This document shows positions 15,473-23,224 of a stretch of DNA of 64,000 nucleotides, piece by piece; the first letter of the stretch is position 1, and each line of letters begins with the position of its first letter. The position numbers and the translations under genes are program-made. Below the pieces are notes generated by a model that ran no database searches, had not been told where the DNA came from, and saw nothing but the letters and a program-made list of their open reading frames with translations. Location: NCBI RefSeq assembly GCF_000373585.1, contig NZ_KB891907.1:147476-211475 (forward strand), in the 5' to 3' direction. Origin of the DNA: Streptomyces sp. MspMP-M5 (lineage in GTDB: Bacteria > Actinomycetota > Actinomycetes > Streptomycetales > Streptomycetaceae).

Positions 15473-16993
15473 TCAGCGGCACAGCAGCGCCGCGTGCAGA
15501 TCCAGTTTGTGGTCGAGCCGGGACAGGTCGCGGCCGGTGAGCGTCTCGATCCGCTGGATGCGGTAGTGCACGGTGTTGACGTGCAGATGCAGGATCTCCG
15601 CCGTCCGCGCCCAGGACCCGTGCTGGGCGAGGAACACCTCCAGCGTCTCCATCAGCATCCGGTGCGAGGCGCTGCCGCCGCGCGCCAGCGGCCCGAGCAC
15701 CCGGCTGCTGAACGCCGTCCGCACCTCGGCGGGCACCCCGGAGAGCAGCGCGCCCAGCGTGGTCAGCTCGTCGACGGAGGTCACCGCGGCGCCGTCCGGG
15801 GCGGCCGACCGGGCCGCGGCCAGGGCGTAACGGGCCTGGCGCAGCGCCGAGTCGAGGTCCCCGGCGGTGGCCGCCGGGCCGCTCACCCCGGCGTGCAGCG
15901 GCGCCTGCGGACGGCACTCGTGCAGCGCCGGCCATATCGCGTCGAGGGGCGACGGGGTCGCCTTCCCGGAACCGGCGGCGATCACTGCGGCGGGCTGGCC
16001 GCCGGGCAACAGCCCGGCCGCGAACGGCTCGTCGGGGGAGTGCCGCAGCGCCTCGGCCAGTGCCCGGACCGCCTGGTCGGGCTCCGCGTCGCCCAGCGCG
16101 GCGACCACCACGCGGAACGGGCCGTCCGCGGGCAACCCGCAGGCGTGCAGTGCCGCGTCGAGTGCCGACCGCTCGGCGGTGTCCGCGGCGGCCAGCGCCA
16201 GCAGGGCGTCCGCCGCCCGCCGCGCGGCCGTCTCCCGCGCGCTGTCGTGGTGCCGGTACTGGGCGAGGACCTCGGCGATCTCGTGCAGTACCCGCGGCGG
16301 TGCGTCGTCCGCGCCGCGCAGATGCAGGAACCACGCGTCGTACGGCCCCTGTTCGCCCTCGATCCGCAGTGTGGTGCCGGCACCGGCGGCCACGTCCCGG
16401 CGAGCCTGACGATGCGTCAGTTCCGGTGCGGCGGGGGTGCGGGCGACCACCCGGCCGGTGGCGGTCAGCAGATGGCACGCCGGGCCGCCCAGGTGCGCGA
16501 ACGCCCGGTCCAGCAGGGCGTCCGGCGCGGCGCCCTCGGCCAGCAGCCCGGCGAGTTCGGTGCGGACGTTCTCCGGCAGCGCGTAGTGCCCGGCGGGCCG
16601 ACGGCTGAGGTCTCCCCAGCGGCGCAGGTACACCGCCTCGGTGATGGCCCGGAAGGTGGTGTGCGCGGGCACCGCGAGCAGGGCGACCCGGTGCGCGCGG
16701 CAGGACTCGACCAGGACCTCCGGCACCGTCCCGTGGGTCTCCTCCCCGGCCAGCAGCGCCGCCGCCCCCGCGTCCGCCAGCGCCGCCACGAAGCGGTCCA
16801 CCTTCTCCCGGTCGTCCCCGGGTGCCCACCACACCAGTCCGCTCAGCACCAGCTCTCCTGGTTGGAGGAAGCGGGCGGGGTCCTCCAGGTCGGTGGCGGT
16901 GACGCCGCTGACCTCCCGGGCGAGCAGCGAATCCTCGCCCCACAGGACGGTCAGGTCGAGCGCGGTGAGCTGGAGAAGATCGTGGACGTGCAT
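15473..16993 (-). CDS. PucR-family transcriptional regulator
   Basis: A 506-residue protein with the PucR layout. The N-terminal purine-catabolism-regulator-like domain (HVHDLLQLTALDLTVLWGED, then LSGLVWWAPGDD) is followed by a GGDEF-like central part and a C-terminal HTH_30 (WARTAEILHLHVNTVHYR, then QRIETLTGRDLS). The ATG at 16993 has AAGGAG eight bases upstream; a longer frame from 17089 is unlikely. It is divergent from the xanthine dehydrogenase-type operon, as purine-responsive PucR genes often are, and probably controls it from operators in the 205 bp gap. Confidence 0.9.
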   Translation of the reverse strand: MHVHDLLQLTALDLTVLWGEDSLLAREVSGVTATDLEDPARFLQPGELVLSGLVWWAPGDDREKVDRFVAALADAGAAALLAGEETHGTVPEVLVESCRAHRVALLAVPAHTTFRAITEAVYLRRWGDLSRRPAGHYALPENVRTELAGLLAEGAAPDALLDRAFAHLGGPACHLLTATGRVVARTPAAPELTHRQARRDVAAGAGTTLRIEGEQGPYDAWFLHLRGADDAPPRVLHEIAEVLAQYRHHDSARETAARRAADALLALAAADTAERSALDAALHACGLPADGPFRVVVAALGDAEPDQAVRALAEALRHSPDEPFAAGLLPGGQPAAVIAAGSGKATPSPLDAIWPALHECRPQAPLHAGVSGPAATAGDLDSALRQARYALAAARSAAPDGAAVTSVDELTTLGALLSGVPAEVRTAFSSRVLGPLARGGSASHRMLMETLEVFLAQHGSWARTAEILHLHVNTVHYRIQRIETLTGRDLSRLDHKLDLHAALLCR

Positions 16994-17062
16994 GCGGTGG
17001 CTCCTTGGACGGCTGCCGGGCGCCTGTCCCGGCATCTCACATTCACCAGGCGAATGCGGGTC

Positions 17063-17081
17063 CTGGCATCGTAAATGCCAG
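17063..17081. promoter_or_regulatory. Operator-like palindrome between pucR-type and xdh-type genes
   Basis: CTGGCAT and ATGCCAG are perfect inverted arms around a 5-base spacer. A second small palindrome (CATTC ... GAATG, 17040-17056) lies beside it. Both sit in the divergent intergenic region and are candidates for regulator binding. Confidence 0.45.
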
Positions 17082-17198
17082 CCGTTCACATCGATATCCC
17101 TCTTGGTTGATCATCCAGTTCCGGGCCGGGGCGTTGGTGCGTTTTCCGTGCTGCGGACCAGTCGTGCACCGGGCCGCCGGGTTGCTTCACTCGGCGGC

Positions 17199-18041
17199 AT
17201 GGACCTGAACACCGTGCTGGAGGTGCGCGACGCCCGGCAGCACGCCCCCTGGCGTACCGGCGACGCCTGGCTGGGCGGCGGCACCTACCTCTTCTCCGAG
17301 CCGCAGCCGCGCCTCCGCCGCCTGGTGGACCTGAGCCGGATGGGCTGGGAGCCGGTCACCCGGCTCCCGGACGGCTCCCTGGAGATCGCCGCCACCTGCA
17401 CCATCGCCCAACTCTCCCGCTTCGCCGCCGCCTTCGCGGCCCCGGCCGCGCCCCTCTTCGAGCAGTGCTGCCGCGCCTTCCTGGCCTCGTTCAAGATCTG
17501 GAACATGGCGACCGTCGGCGGCAACCTCTGCAACGGGCTGCCGGCCGGCCCGATGATCTCGCTCACCGCCGCCCTCGACGGCAGCTGCCTGCTCCAGGCG
17601 CAGGACGGCTCCCGGCGCCGGGTCAAGGCCGCCGACTTCGTCACCGGCGCCGGCCGCAAGGACCTCGGCGAGGGCGAGCTGCTCCGCTCGGTCACCCTGC
17701 CCGCCCGCGCGCTGACCTGCCGCACCGCCTTCCGGCAGGTCTCCCTCTACGGACTCGGCCGCTCCGGCGCCCTGGTCATCGGCGCCCTCGACCCCCTGGA
17801 CGGCTCGCTGGCGGTCACCGTCACCGCCGCCACCGTCCGCCCCTTCCGCCTCTGGTTCCCCGCCCCGCCCGGCGCCGCCGCACTGCGCGGCACCCTCGAC
17901 GACGCCGTCACCGACGCCGAGTGGTTCGACGACCTCCACGGCCTGCCCGCCTGGCGGCGCCACATGGCGCTGCGCCTCGCCGAGGAGGTCCGCGCCGAAC
18001 TCACCACCCGCCCGGCGTCCTTCAGGGAGGCTGTCCGATGA
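17199..18041 (+). CDS. FAD-binding subunit of a xanthine dehydrogenase-type molybdoenzyme
   Basis: A 280-residue protein of the CO dehydrogenase/xanthine dehydrogenase flavoprotein family. The FAD-binding motifs are AWLGGGTYLFSE near the start and NMATVGGNLCNGLPAG in the middle, followed by the C-terminal domain. It passes electrons from the iron-sulphur clusters to NAD or another acceptor. The TGA stop overlaps the ATG of the next gene by four bases (ATGA), fixing the stoichiometry. The ATG at 17199 begins MDLNTVLEVRDA. Confidence 0.9.
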   Translation: MDLNTVLEVRDARQHAPWRTGDAWLGGGTYLFSEPQPRLRRLVDLSRMGWEPVTRLPDGSLEIAATCTIAQLSRFAAAFAAPAAPLFEQCCRAFLASFKIWNMATVGGNLCNGLPAGPMISLTAALDGSCLLQAQDGSRRRVKAADFVTGAGRKDLGEGELLRSVTLPARALTCRTAFRQVSLYGLGRSGALVIGALDPLDGSLAVTVTAATVRPFRLWFPAPPGAAALRGTLDDAVTDAEWFDDLHGLPAWRRHMALRLAEEVRAELTTRPASFREAVR

Positions 18042-20836
18042 GCTACGCCCTCCACGTCAACGGCCGGGACTGTGACGCCGAACCGCGCCCCGGCCAGTGC
18101 CTGCGCACCTACCTGCGAGACCGCGGCTGGTTCGGGGTGAAGAAGGGCTGCGACGCCGGGGACTGCGGGGCCTGCACCGTCCACGTCGACGGCGAGCCGG
18201 TCCACAGCTGCCTCTACCCCGCCGTCCGCGCCGCCGGACGCCGGGTCACCACCGTCGAGGGGCTGGCCGGACCGGACGGCGAACTCCACCCCGTTCAGCG
18301 GCAGTTCCTCGACGCCCAGGGCTTCCAGTGCGGCTTCTGCACCGCCGGCTTCCTGATGACCACCGTCGCCCTGGACGCCGGTCAACGCGCCGATCTGCCA
18401 AGGGCGTTGAAGGGCAACCTCTGCCGCTGCACCGGCTACCGGGCCATCGAGGACGCGATCCGCGGTGTCACCCATGTCGAGGAGCCCCGGCCCGGGGAGT
18501 CCGTCGGCCGCAACCTCGGCGCCCCCGCCGGCCCGCAGGTGGTCACCGGCACCGCCCGCTACACCTTCGACATCGAGGTCGCGGGGCTGCTGCACATGAA
18601 GCTGCTGCGCTCCCCGCACCCGCACGCCCGGATCGTCTCGATCGACACCGCCGACGCGCTGCGCGTCCCCGGCGTCCGCCTCGTCCTCACCCACCACGAC
18701 GCCCCCGAGCGGCTGTTCTCCTCCGCCCGCCACGAGCACCCCACCGAGGACCCCGACGACACCCGGGTCCTGGACGACGTGGTCCGCTTCGTCGGCCAGC
18801 GGGTGGCCGCGGTGGTCGCCGACACTGAGGGCGCCGCCGAGGAGGGCTGCCGCCGGATCGCGGTGGAGTACGAGGTGCTGCCGCACGTCCTCGACCCGGA
18901 GGAGGCGATGCGCCCCGGCGCGCCCGTCCTCCACGCCAAGGACCCCGGCACCGCCCGGATCGCCCGCCCGGACGACAACGTCGTCGGCGAGGTGCACGGC
19001 GAGATCGGCAGCGTCGCCCAGGGTTTCGCCGAGGCCGACGCCGTCTACGAGGAGACCTTCCGCACCCAGCGGGTGCAGCACGCCAGCCTGGAGACCCATG
19101 GCGCGCTCGCCTACTTCGAGGAGAAGGAGGACGGCGACGGCGAGCGGATCGTCGTCCGCTCCAGCACCCAGGTGCCCTTCCTGACCCGGCGCGCCCTGTG
19201 CGCCCTCTACGACCTGCCGGAGGACGGGGTCCGGGTGGTCGCGGGCCGGGTAGGCGGCGGATTCGGCGGCAAGCAGGAGATGCTCACCGAGGACATCGTG
19301 GTGCTGGCCGCGATGCGGCTGCACCGGCCGGTGAAGCTGGAGTTCACCCGCGCCGAGCAGTTCTTCGGCGCCACCACCCGGCACCCCTTCACCATCGGCA
19401 TCAAGGCCGGCGCGAAACGGGACGGCACCCTGACGGCCCTTCAGCTGAGGGTGGTCGCCAACACCGGCGCGTACGGGAACCACGGCCCGGCGGTGATGTT
19501 CCACAGCGTCGGCGAGTCGATGGCCGTCTACCGCGCGCCCCACAAGAAGGTCGACGCCTTCTCCGTGTACACCAACTGCGTTCCCGCCGGGGCGTTCCGC
19601 GGCTACGGACTGGGCCAGGTCACCTTCGCCGTGGAGTCGGCCATGGACGAACTGGCCCGCCGTCTGGGCGTCGATCCGCTGGTCTTCCGGGAGCGCAACA
19701 TCATCGGCCCCGGGGAGCACATGATCAGCCCCGGCGGCGAGGAGGAGGACCTGGAGATCGCCAGCTACGGCCTGGACCAGTGCCTGAAGGTCGTCCGCGA
19801 CGCGATCGCCGAGGACCGCGACGACCCGGACGTCCCCGCGGGCTGGCTGGTCGGCCACGGCACCGCCATGGCGATGATCGCCACCGGCCCGCCCGGCGGC
19901 CACTACGCCGACGCCACGGTGACCCTGCTGGACGACGGCACCTACGACATCGCCGTCGGCACCGCCGAGTTCGGCAACGGCACCACCACCGTCCACCAGC
20001 AGATCACCGCCGGCGCGCTCGGCACCACCGTCGACCGGATCGCCGTCCGGCAGTCCGACACCGACGTCGTCCGGCACGACACCGGCGCCTTCGGCTCGGC
20101 CGGCACCGTCGTGGCCGGCAAGGCCGTGATGCGGGCGGCCAACGGCCTGGCGGAGAAGGTCCTTTCGTTCGCCGCCGAATACGCCCGCACCCCGCGCAGC
20201 CAGTGCCGGCTGCTGGCCGACGCGGTGGAGTGCGCGGACCGGACGGTGTCGCTCAAGGAGCTGCACCAGGCCGCCCGCGCACGCGAGGTGGAGCTGACGG
20301 CCGCCGGGCACTGGGGCGGCTCACCGCGCTCCGTGGCCTTCAACGCCCAGTGGTTCAAGATCGCCGTCGATCCCGGCACCGGCGAGATCAGAATCCTGCG
20401 CAGCGTCCACGCGGCCGACGCCGGCAAGGTCATGAACCCCATGCAGTGCCGCGGCCAGGTCGAGGGCGGGGTCGCCCAGGCCCTCGGCGCCACCCTCTTC
20501 GAACAGGTCCTGGTCGACGAGCGCGGCGCGGTCCTCACCCCCGCCTTCCGCCGCTACCGGCTGCCCGCCTACGCCGACGTCCCGCGCACCGAGGTCCACT
20601 TCACGCAGACCTCGGACGCCATCGGGCCGCTGGGCGCGAAGTCGATGAGCGAGAGCCCGTTCAACCCGGTCGCCCCCGCCTTCGCCAACGCGCTGCGCGA
20701 CGCCACCGGGGTCCGCTTCACCGAGGTGCCGTTCCTGCGGGACAAGGTGTGGCTGGCGCTGGCGGAACACCGCGCGGCGGGCGGGGAGGAGGGCCGGCCG
20801 GCCCGGGCGCACCCCTCGCGGGAGGGCTCGGTCTGA
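18038..20836 (+). CDS. Xanthine dehydrogenase-type oxidoreductase, fused 2Fe-2S and molybdopterin subunits
   Basis: A 932-residue fusion. Residues 1-145 form the [2Fe-2S] subunit with Cys38, Cys43, Cys46 and Cys58 for the first cluster and Cys98, Cys101, Cys129 and Cys131 for the second. From about 160 on is the molybdenum cofactor subunit with VGGGFGGKQE, GAFRGYGLGQ and TGAFGSAGTV. Near the C-terminus GAKSMSESPFNPVAP replaces the usual GxGEPP; its Glu is the likely catalytic base. Small and large subunits are separate genes in many actinobacteria. With the FAD subunit it would hydroxylate hypoxanthine/xanthine or another N-heterocycle; the exact substrate cannot be read. Confidence 0.92.
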   Translation: MSYALHVNGRDCDAEPRPGQCLRTYLRDRGWFGVKKGCDAGDCGACTVHVDGEPVHSCLYPAVRAAGRRVTTVEGLAGPDGELHPVQRQFLDAQGFQCGFCTAGFLMTTVALDAGQRADLPRALKGNLCRCTGYRAIEDAIRGVTHVEEPRPGESVGRNLGAPAGPQVVTGTARYTFDIEVAGLLHMKLLRSPHPHARIVSIDTADALRVPGVRLVLTHHDAPERLFSSARHEHPTEDPDDTRVLDDVVRFVGQRVAAVVADTEGAAEEGCRRIAVEYEVLPHVLDPEEAMRPGAPVLHAKDPGTARIARPDDNVVGEVHGEIGSVAQGFAEADAVYEETFRTQRVQHASLETHGALAYFEEKEDGDGERIVVRSSTQVPFLTRRALCALYDLPEDGVRVVAGRVGGGFGGKQEMLTEDIVVLAAMRLHRPVKLEFTRAEQFFGATTRHPFTIGIKAGAKRDGTLTALQLRVVANTGAYGNHGPAVMFHSVGESMAVYRAPHKKVDAFSVYTNCVPAGAFRGYGLGQVTFAVESAMDELARRLGVDPLVFRERNIIGPGEHMISPGGEEEDLEIASYGLDQCLKVVRDAIAEDRDDPDVPAGWLVGHGTAMAMIATGPPGGHYADATVTLLDDGTYDIAVGTAEFGNGTTTVHQQITAGALGTTVDRIAVRQSDTDVVRHDTGAFGSAGTVVAGKAVMRAANGLAEKVLSFAAEYARTPRSQCRLLADAVECADRTVSLKELHQAARAREVELTAAGHWGGSPRSVAFNAQWFKIAVDPGTGEIRILRSVHAADAGKVMNPMQCRGQVEGGVAQALGATLFEQVLVDERGAVLTPAFRRYRLPAYADVPRTEVHFTQTSDAIGPLGAKSMSESPFNPVAPAFANALRDATGVRFTEVPFLRDKVWLALAEHRAAGGEEGRPARAHPSREGSV

Positions 20837-20863
20837 GGCCGGCCGGGAGCACCGACGGGGGCG

Positions 20864-20899
20864 GCAGGTCCGGGGCCGCGCCGGAGGGCTCGGACCTGC
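20864..20899 (+). terminator. Terminator of the xdh-type operon
   Basis: Nine-base perfect arms (GCAGGTCCG / CGGACCTGC) around a GC-rich loop, about 30 bases after the stop. Confidence 0.55.
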
Positions 20900-21034
20900 G
20901 GCCCTCTTGCCCTCATTCGCCTCACTTACGCAAGGGAAACATCCGTAGCCAGGTGGCATATGTGATTGAGTCATGCGCCGCTGGGGCATCACTGGGACGC
21001 AGCGTCCGCATGGATCGTCTCCAGGGGGACACCG

Positions 21035-21550
21035 ATGAGCCGACTCAGTCCGCCGCCCCGCTCCGCCGTCGTCCGCGGCCCGTCCGGGGGCGCCCCGCCC
21101 GCCGCCCGGCGCTTCCTGATCAGCGGGCAGCTGCACCGCCCGCTCGCGCTGACCGTCGCCGACCTGCGGGCGCGCTGGCCACAGCGGCACGCCCCGGTCG
21201 TCTTCGACTGCGCCACCAACGGACCGCAGCGCCACACCTTCGACGGCCCGCTGCTGCGGGACGTGCTGGACGCGGCGGGCCCCGCCTTCGACGCCCGGCG
21301 GCGCAAGGACCGCTCCCGCTTCCTGCTGACCGTCGCCGGCGGGGACGGCCACCACACCGTGCTGTCCTGGGCGGAGATCGACGCCGACTTCGGCAACGCC
21401 CCCATCCTGCTGGCCACGGCCATGGACGGGCGGCCGCTGGACGCCATGGGCAGTCAGCTCGTGGTGCCGTCCGACCGCTGCGGCGCGCGGTACATCAGCG
21501 CCATCACGGGTATCTGGGTGGGTGCGTGCCCGGCGCCGGGGGAGCGGTAG
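21035..21550 (+). CDS. Small molybdopterin-dependent oxidoreductase (sulphite oxidase-fold domain)
   Basis: A 171-residue protein made almost only of the oxidoreductase molybdopterin-binding fold: FLISGQLHRPLALTVADL, then VVFDCATNGPQRHTFDG with the cysteine expected to ligate molybdenum, LLRDVLDAAG, and a terminal VVPSDRCGARYISAITGI. There is no signal peptide, haem domain or membrane anchor. The ATG at 21035 has a GGGGGA site upstream. Its partner and substrate are unknown. The position between the xdh-type genes and the molybdate transporter fits a molybdenum regulon. Confidence 0.85.
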   Translation: MSRLSPPPRSAVVRGPSGGAPPAARRFLISGQLHRPLALTVADLRARWPQRHAPVVFDCATNGPQRHTFDGPLLRDVLDAAGPAFDARRRKDRSRFLLTVAGGDGHHTVLSWAEIDADFGNAPILLATAMDGRPLDAMGSQLVVPSDRCGARYISAITGIWVGACPAPGER

Positions 21551-21741
21551 CCCCGCGGATCGGGACCGTCGGGCCGGCCGGGCCGGGACGCGTCCCGCCG
21601 GGTGCCGTGCGTGGTCGCGCCACCGGGCTTTCCGCTGGCCGGAATTCGCCGTTGTCCCATCCTCCAAGCGGCCTTGCATCTGCCATGGAGGAATGCCAAA
21701 AGGATTGCAAATGCGAGACAACACCTCATATCTTGTCGCAC

Positions 21742-22137
21742 ATGCAGTCCTACACAATCGGCCAGGCGGCACGTCTGCTGGGCGTCAGCCCGGATACCGC
21801 CCGCCGCTGGGCGGACGCCGGACGGGTCGCGACCCATCGCGACGAGAGCGGCCGTCGCCTCATCGACGGCCGGGACCTCGCCGCCTTCTCCATCGAGGTG
21901 GGCCAGGCCGCCGGCGGTGAGGAGGACGACACCTACACCTCCGTCCGCAACGCCTTCCCGGGCATCGTCACCGCCGTCACCCTCGGCGACGTCGCCGCCC
22001 AGGTCGAGATCCAGGCCGGTCCGCACCGCCTGGTGTCCCTCCTCACCCGCGAAGCGGTGGAGGAACTCGGACTGGAGGTCGGCATGCAGGCCGTCGCACG
22101 GGTGAAATCCACCAGCGTGCACATCGACCGCACCTGA
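21742..22137 (+). CDS. HTH-TOBE regulator, molybdate-sensing type (copy 2)
   Basis: A 131-residue paralogue of the gene at 15045: HTH YTIGQAARLLGVSPDTARRW and TOBE/Mop segment SVRNAFPGIVTAVTLGDV ... VKSTSVHIDRT. It lies immediately upstream of modA and is the natural regulator of the molybdate transporter. It also seems leaderless: TATCTT (21729-21734) ends seven bases before the ATG and no ribosome binding site intervenes. A small imperfect palindrome overlaps this promoter and could be its own operator. Confidence 0.85.
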   Translation: MQSYTIGQAARLLGVSPDTARRWADAGRVATHRDESGRRLIDGRDLAAFSIEVGQAAGGEEDDTYTSVRNAFPGIVTAVTLGDVAAQVEIQAGPHRLVSLLTREAVEELGLEVGMQAVARVKSTSVHIDRT

Positions 22138-22317
22138 GCCCCCCGCGACATCCCCGGCGGTCCGCCCCACGTCCCCCGGACCGGCCGCCCACCCAGCGGC
22201 GTCGCCCTTCCCCGAGCTCTCGAACCTCCGCGAGCAGGGGAGACCCCACTCGGCGCGGCTTTGTCCCCCCTTCGCTCGGGCGACCGCATCGCCCCGCGTA
22301 CCAAGGAGTCCCGCACC

Positions 22318-23106
22318 ATGTCCCCGTTCCTCACCGGGCGCCGCGCCGCCGCCGCGATCGTCACCGCCGCCCTCCTCGTCCCGCTCGCCGCCTGCTCCGG
22401 CGGCGACAGCGCCAAGAAGGACAACGGCGCATCGGGCGGCACCACCAAGCTCACCGTGCTCGCCGCCGCCTCGCTCACCGACGTCTTCCAGAAGGCCGGC
22501 GCCGTCTACGAGAAGGAGCACCCGGGCACCAAGGTCGCCTTCTCCTTCGCCGGCTCCCAGGAGCTCGCCGCCCAGGTCAAGCAGGGTGCCCCCGCCGACG
22601 CCCTGGTCACCGCCGACACCAAGACCATGGACGGCCTCAGGGCCGACACCGGCACCCCCACCGTCATCGCCAAGAACCGCCTGGTCATCGCCACCGGCAA
22701 GGGCAACCCCAAGAAGGTCGGCGCGCTGAAGGACCTCGCGAACAGCAAGCTGAAGGTGGTACTGGCCGCGCCCGAGGTGCCGGTCGGCCGCTACAGCAAG
22801 AAGGTCCTCGACGCCCAGAAGCTGACCGTCAAGCCGGTCTCCCAGGAGCCCAACGTCCGCGCCGTCCTCAGCAAGGTGGAACTCGGCGAGGCGGACGCCG
22901 GCATCGTCTACAAGACGGACGCCGCCACCGCGCCGAAGAAGGTCGACGCCATCGACATCCCGGACGCCCAGAACGCCGTCGCCTCCTACCCGGCGGCGAC
23001 CCTGAAGTCCTCCCAGCACTCCGCCGCGGCCGCCGCGTTCGTGAAGTGGCTGAGCACCCCCGAGGCGCAGCAGCTCCTCCAGCAGGCGGGCTTCCAGAAG
23101 CCGTGA
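22318..23106 (+). CDS. modA: Molybdate ABC transporter substrate-binding lipoprotein
   Basis: A 262-residue protein with a lipoprotein signal peptide (lipobox LAAC, Cys26) followed by a type II periplasmic-binding fold. Family motifs are LTVLAAASLTDVF, FSFAGSQELAAQVKQGAPAD and EPNVRAVLSKVELGEADAGI, which place it in ModA. It would be anchored outside the membrane and deliver molybdate to the fused ModB-ModC protein downstream. ATG preceded by AAGGAG. A strong hairpin follows the stop. Confidence 0.93.
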   Translation: MSPFLTGRRAAAAIVTAALLVPLAACSGGDSAKKDNGASGGTTKLTVLAAASLTDVFQKAGAVYEKEHPGTKVAFSFAGSQELAAQVKQGAPADALVTADTKTMDGLRADTGTPTVIAKNRLVIATGKGNPKKVGALKDLANSKLKVVLAAPEVPVGRYSKKVLDAQKLTVKPVSQEPNVRAVLSKVELGEADAGIVYKTDAATAPKKVDAIDIPDAQNAVASYPAATLKSSQHSAAAAAFVKWLSTPEAQQLLQQAGFQKP

Positions 23107-23112
23107 CGCCCT

Positions 23113-23161
23113 GCGGGGTGGGGACTGTCCGGCTCGGGGGAGCGGACAGCCCCCGCCCCGC
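23113..23161 (+). terminator. Hairpin between modA and modB-modC (partial terminator)
   Basis: Arms 23113-23131 and 23143-23161 form a 19-position stem with one A-C mismatch and one G-T pair and an 11-base loop. Its place suggests partial termination, giving more binding protein than transporter. Confidence 0.6.
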
Positions 23162-23224
23162 TGCCGTACCCGCCGCCCTCCGGAAGGTCCGGACCCGCCG
23201 CCCGCCCCGATCCCAGGACACCCG

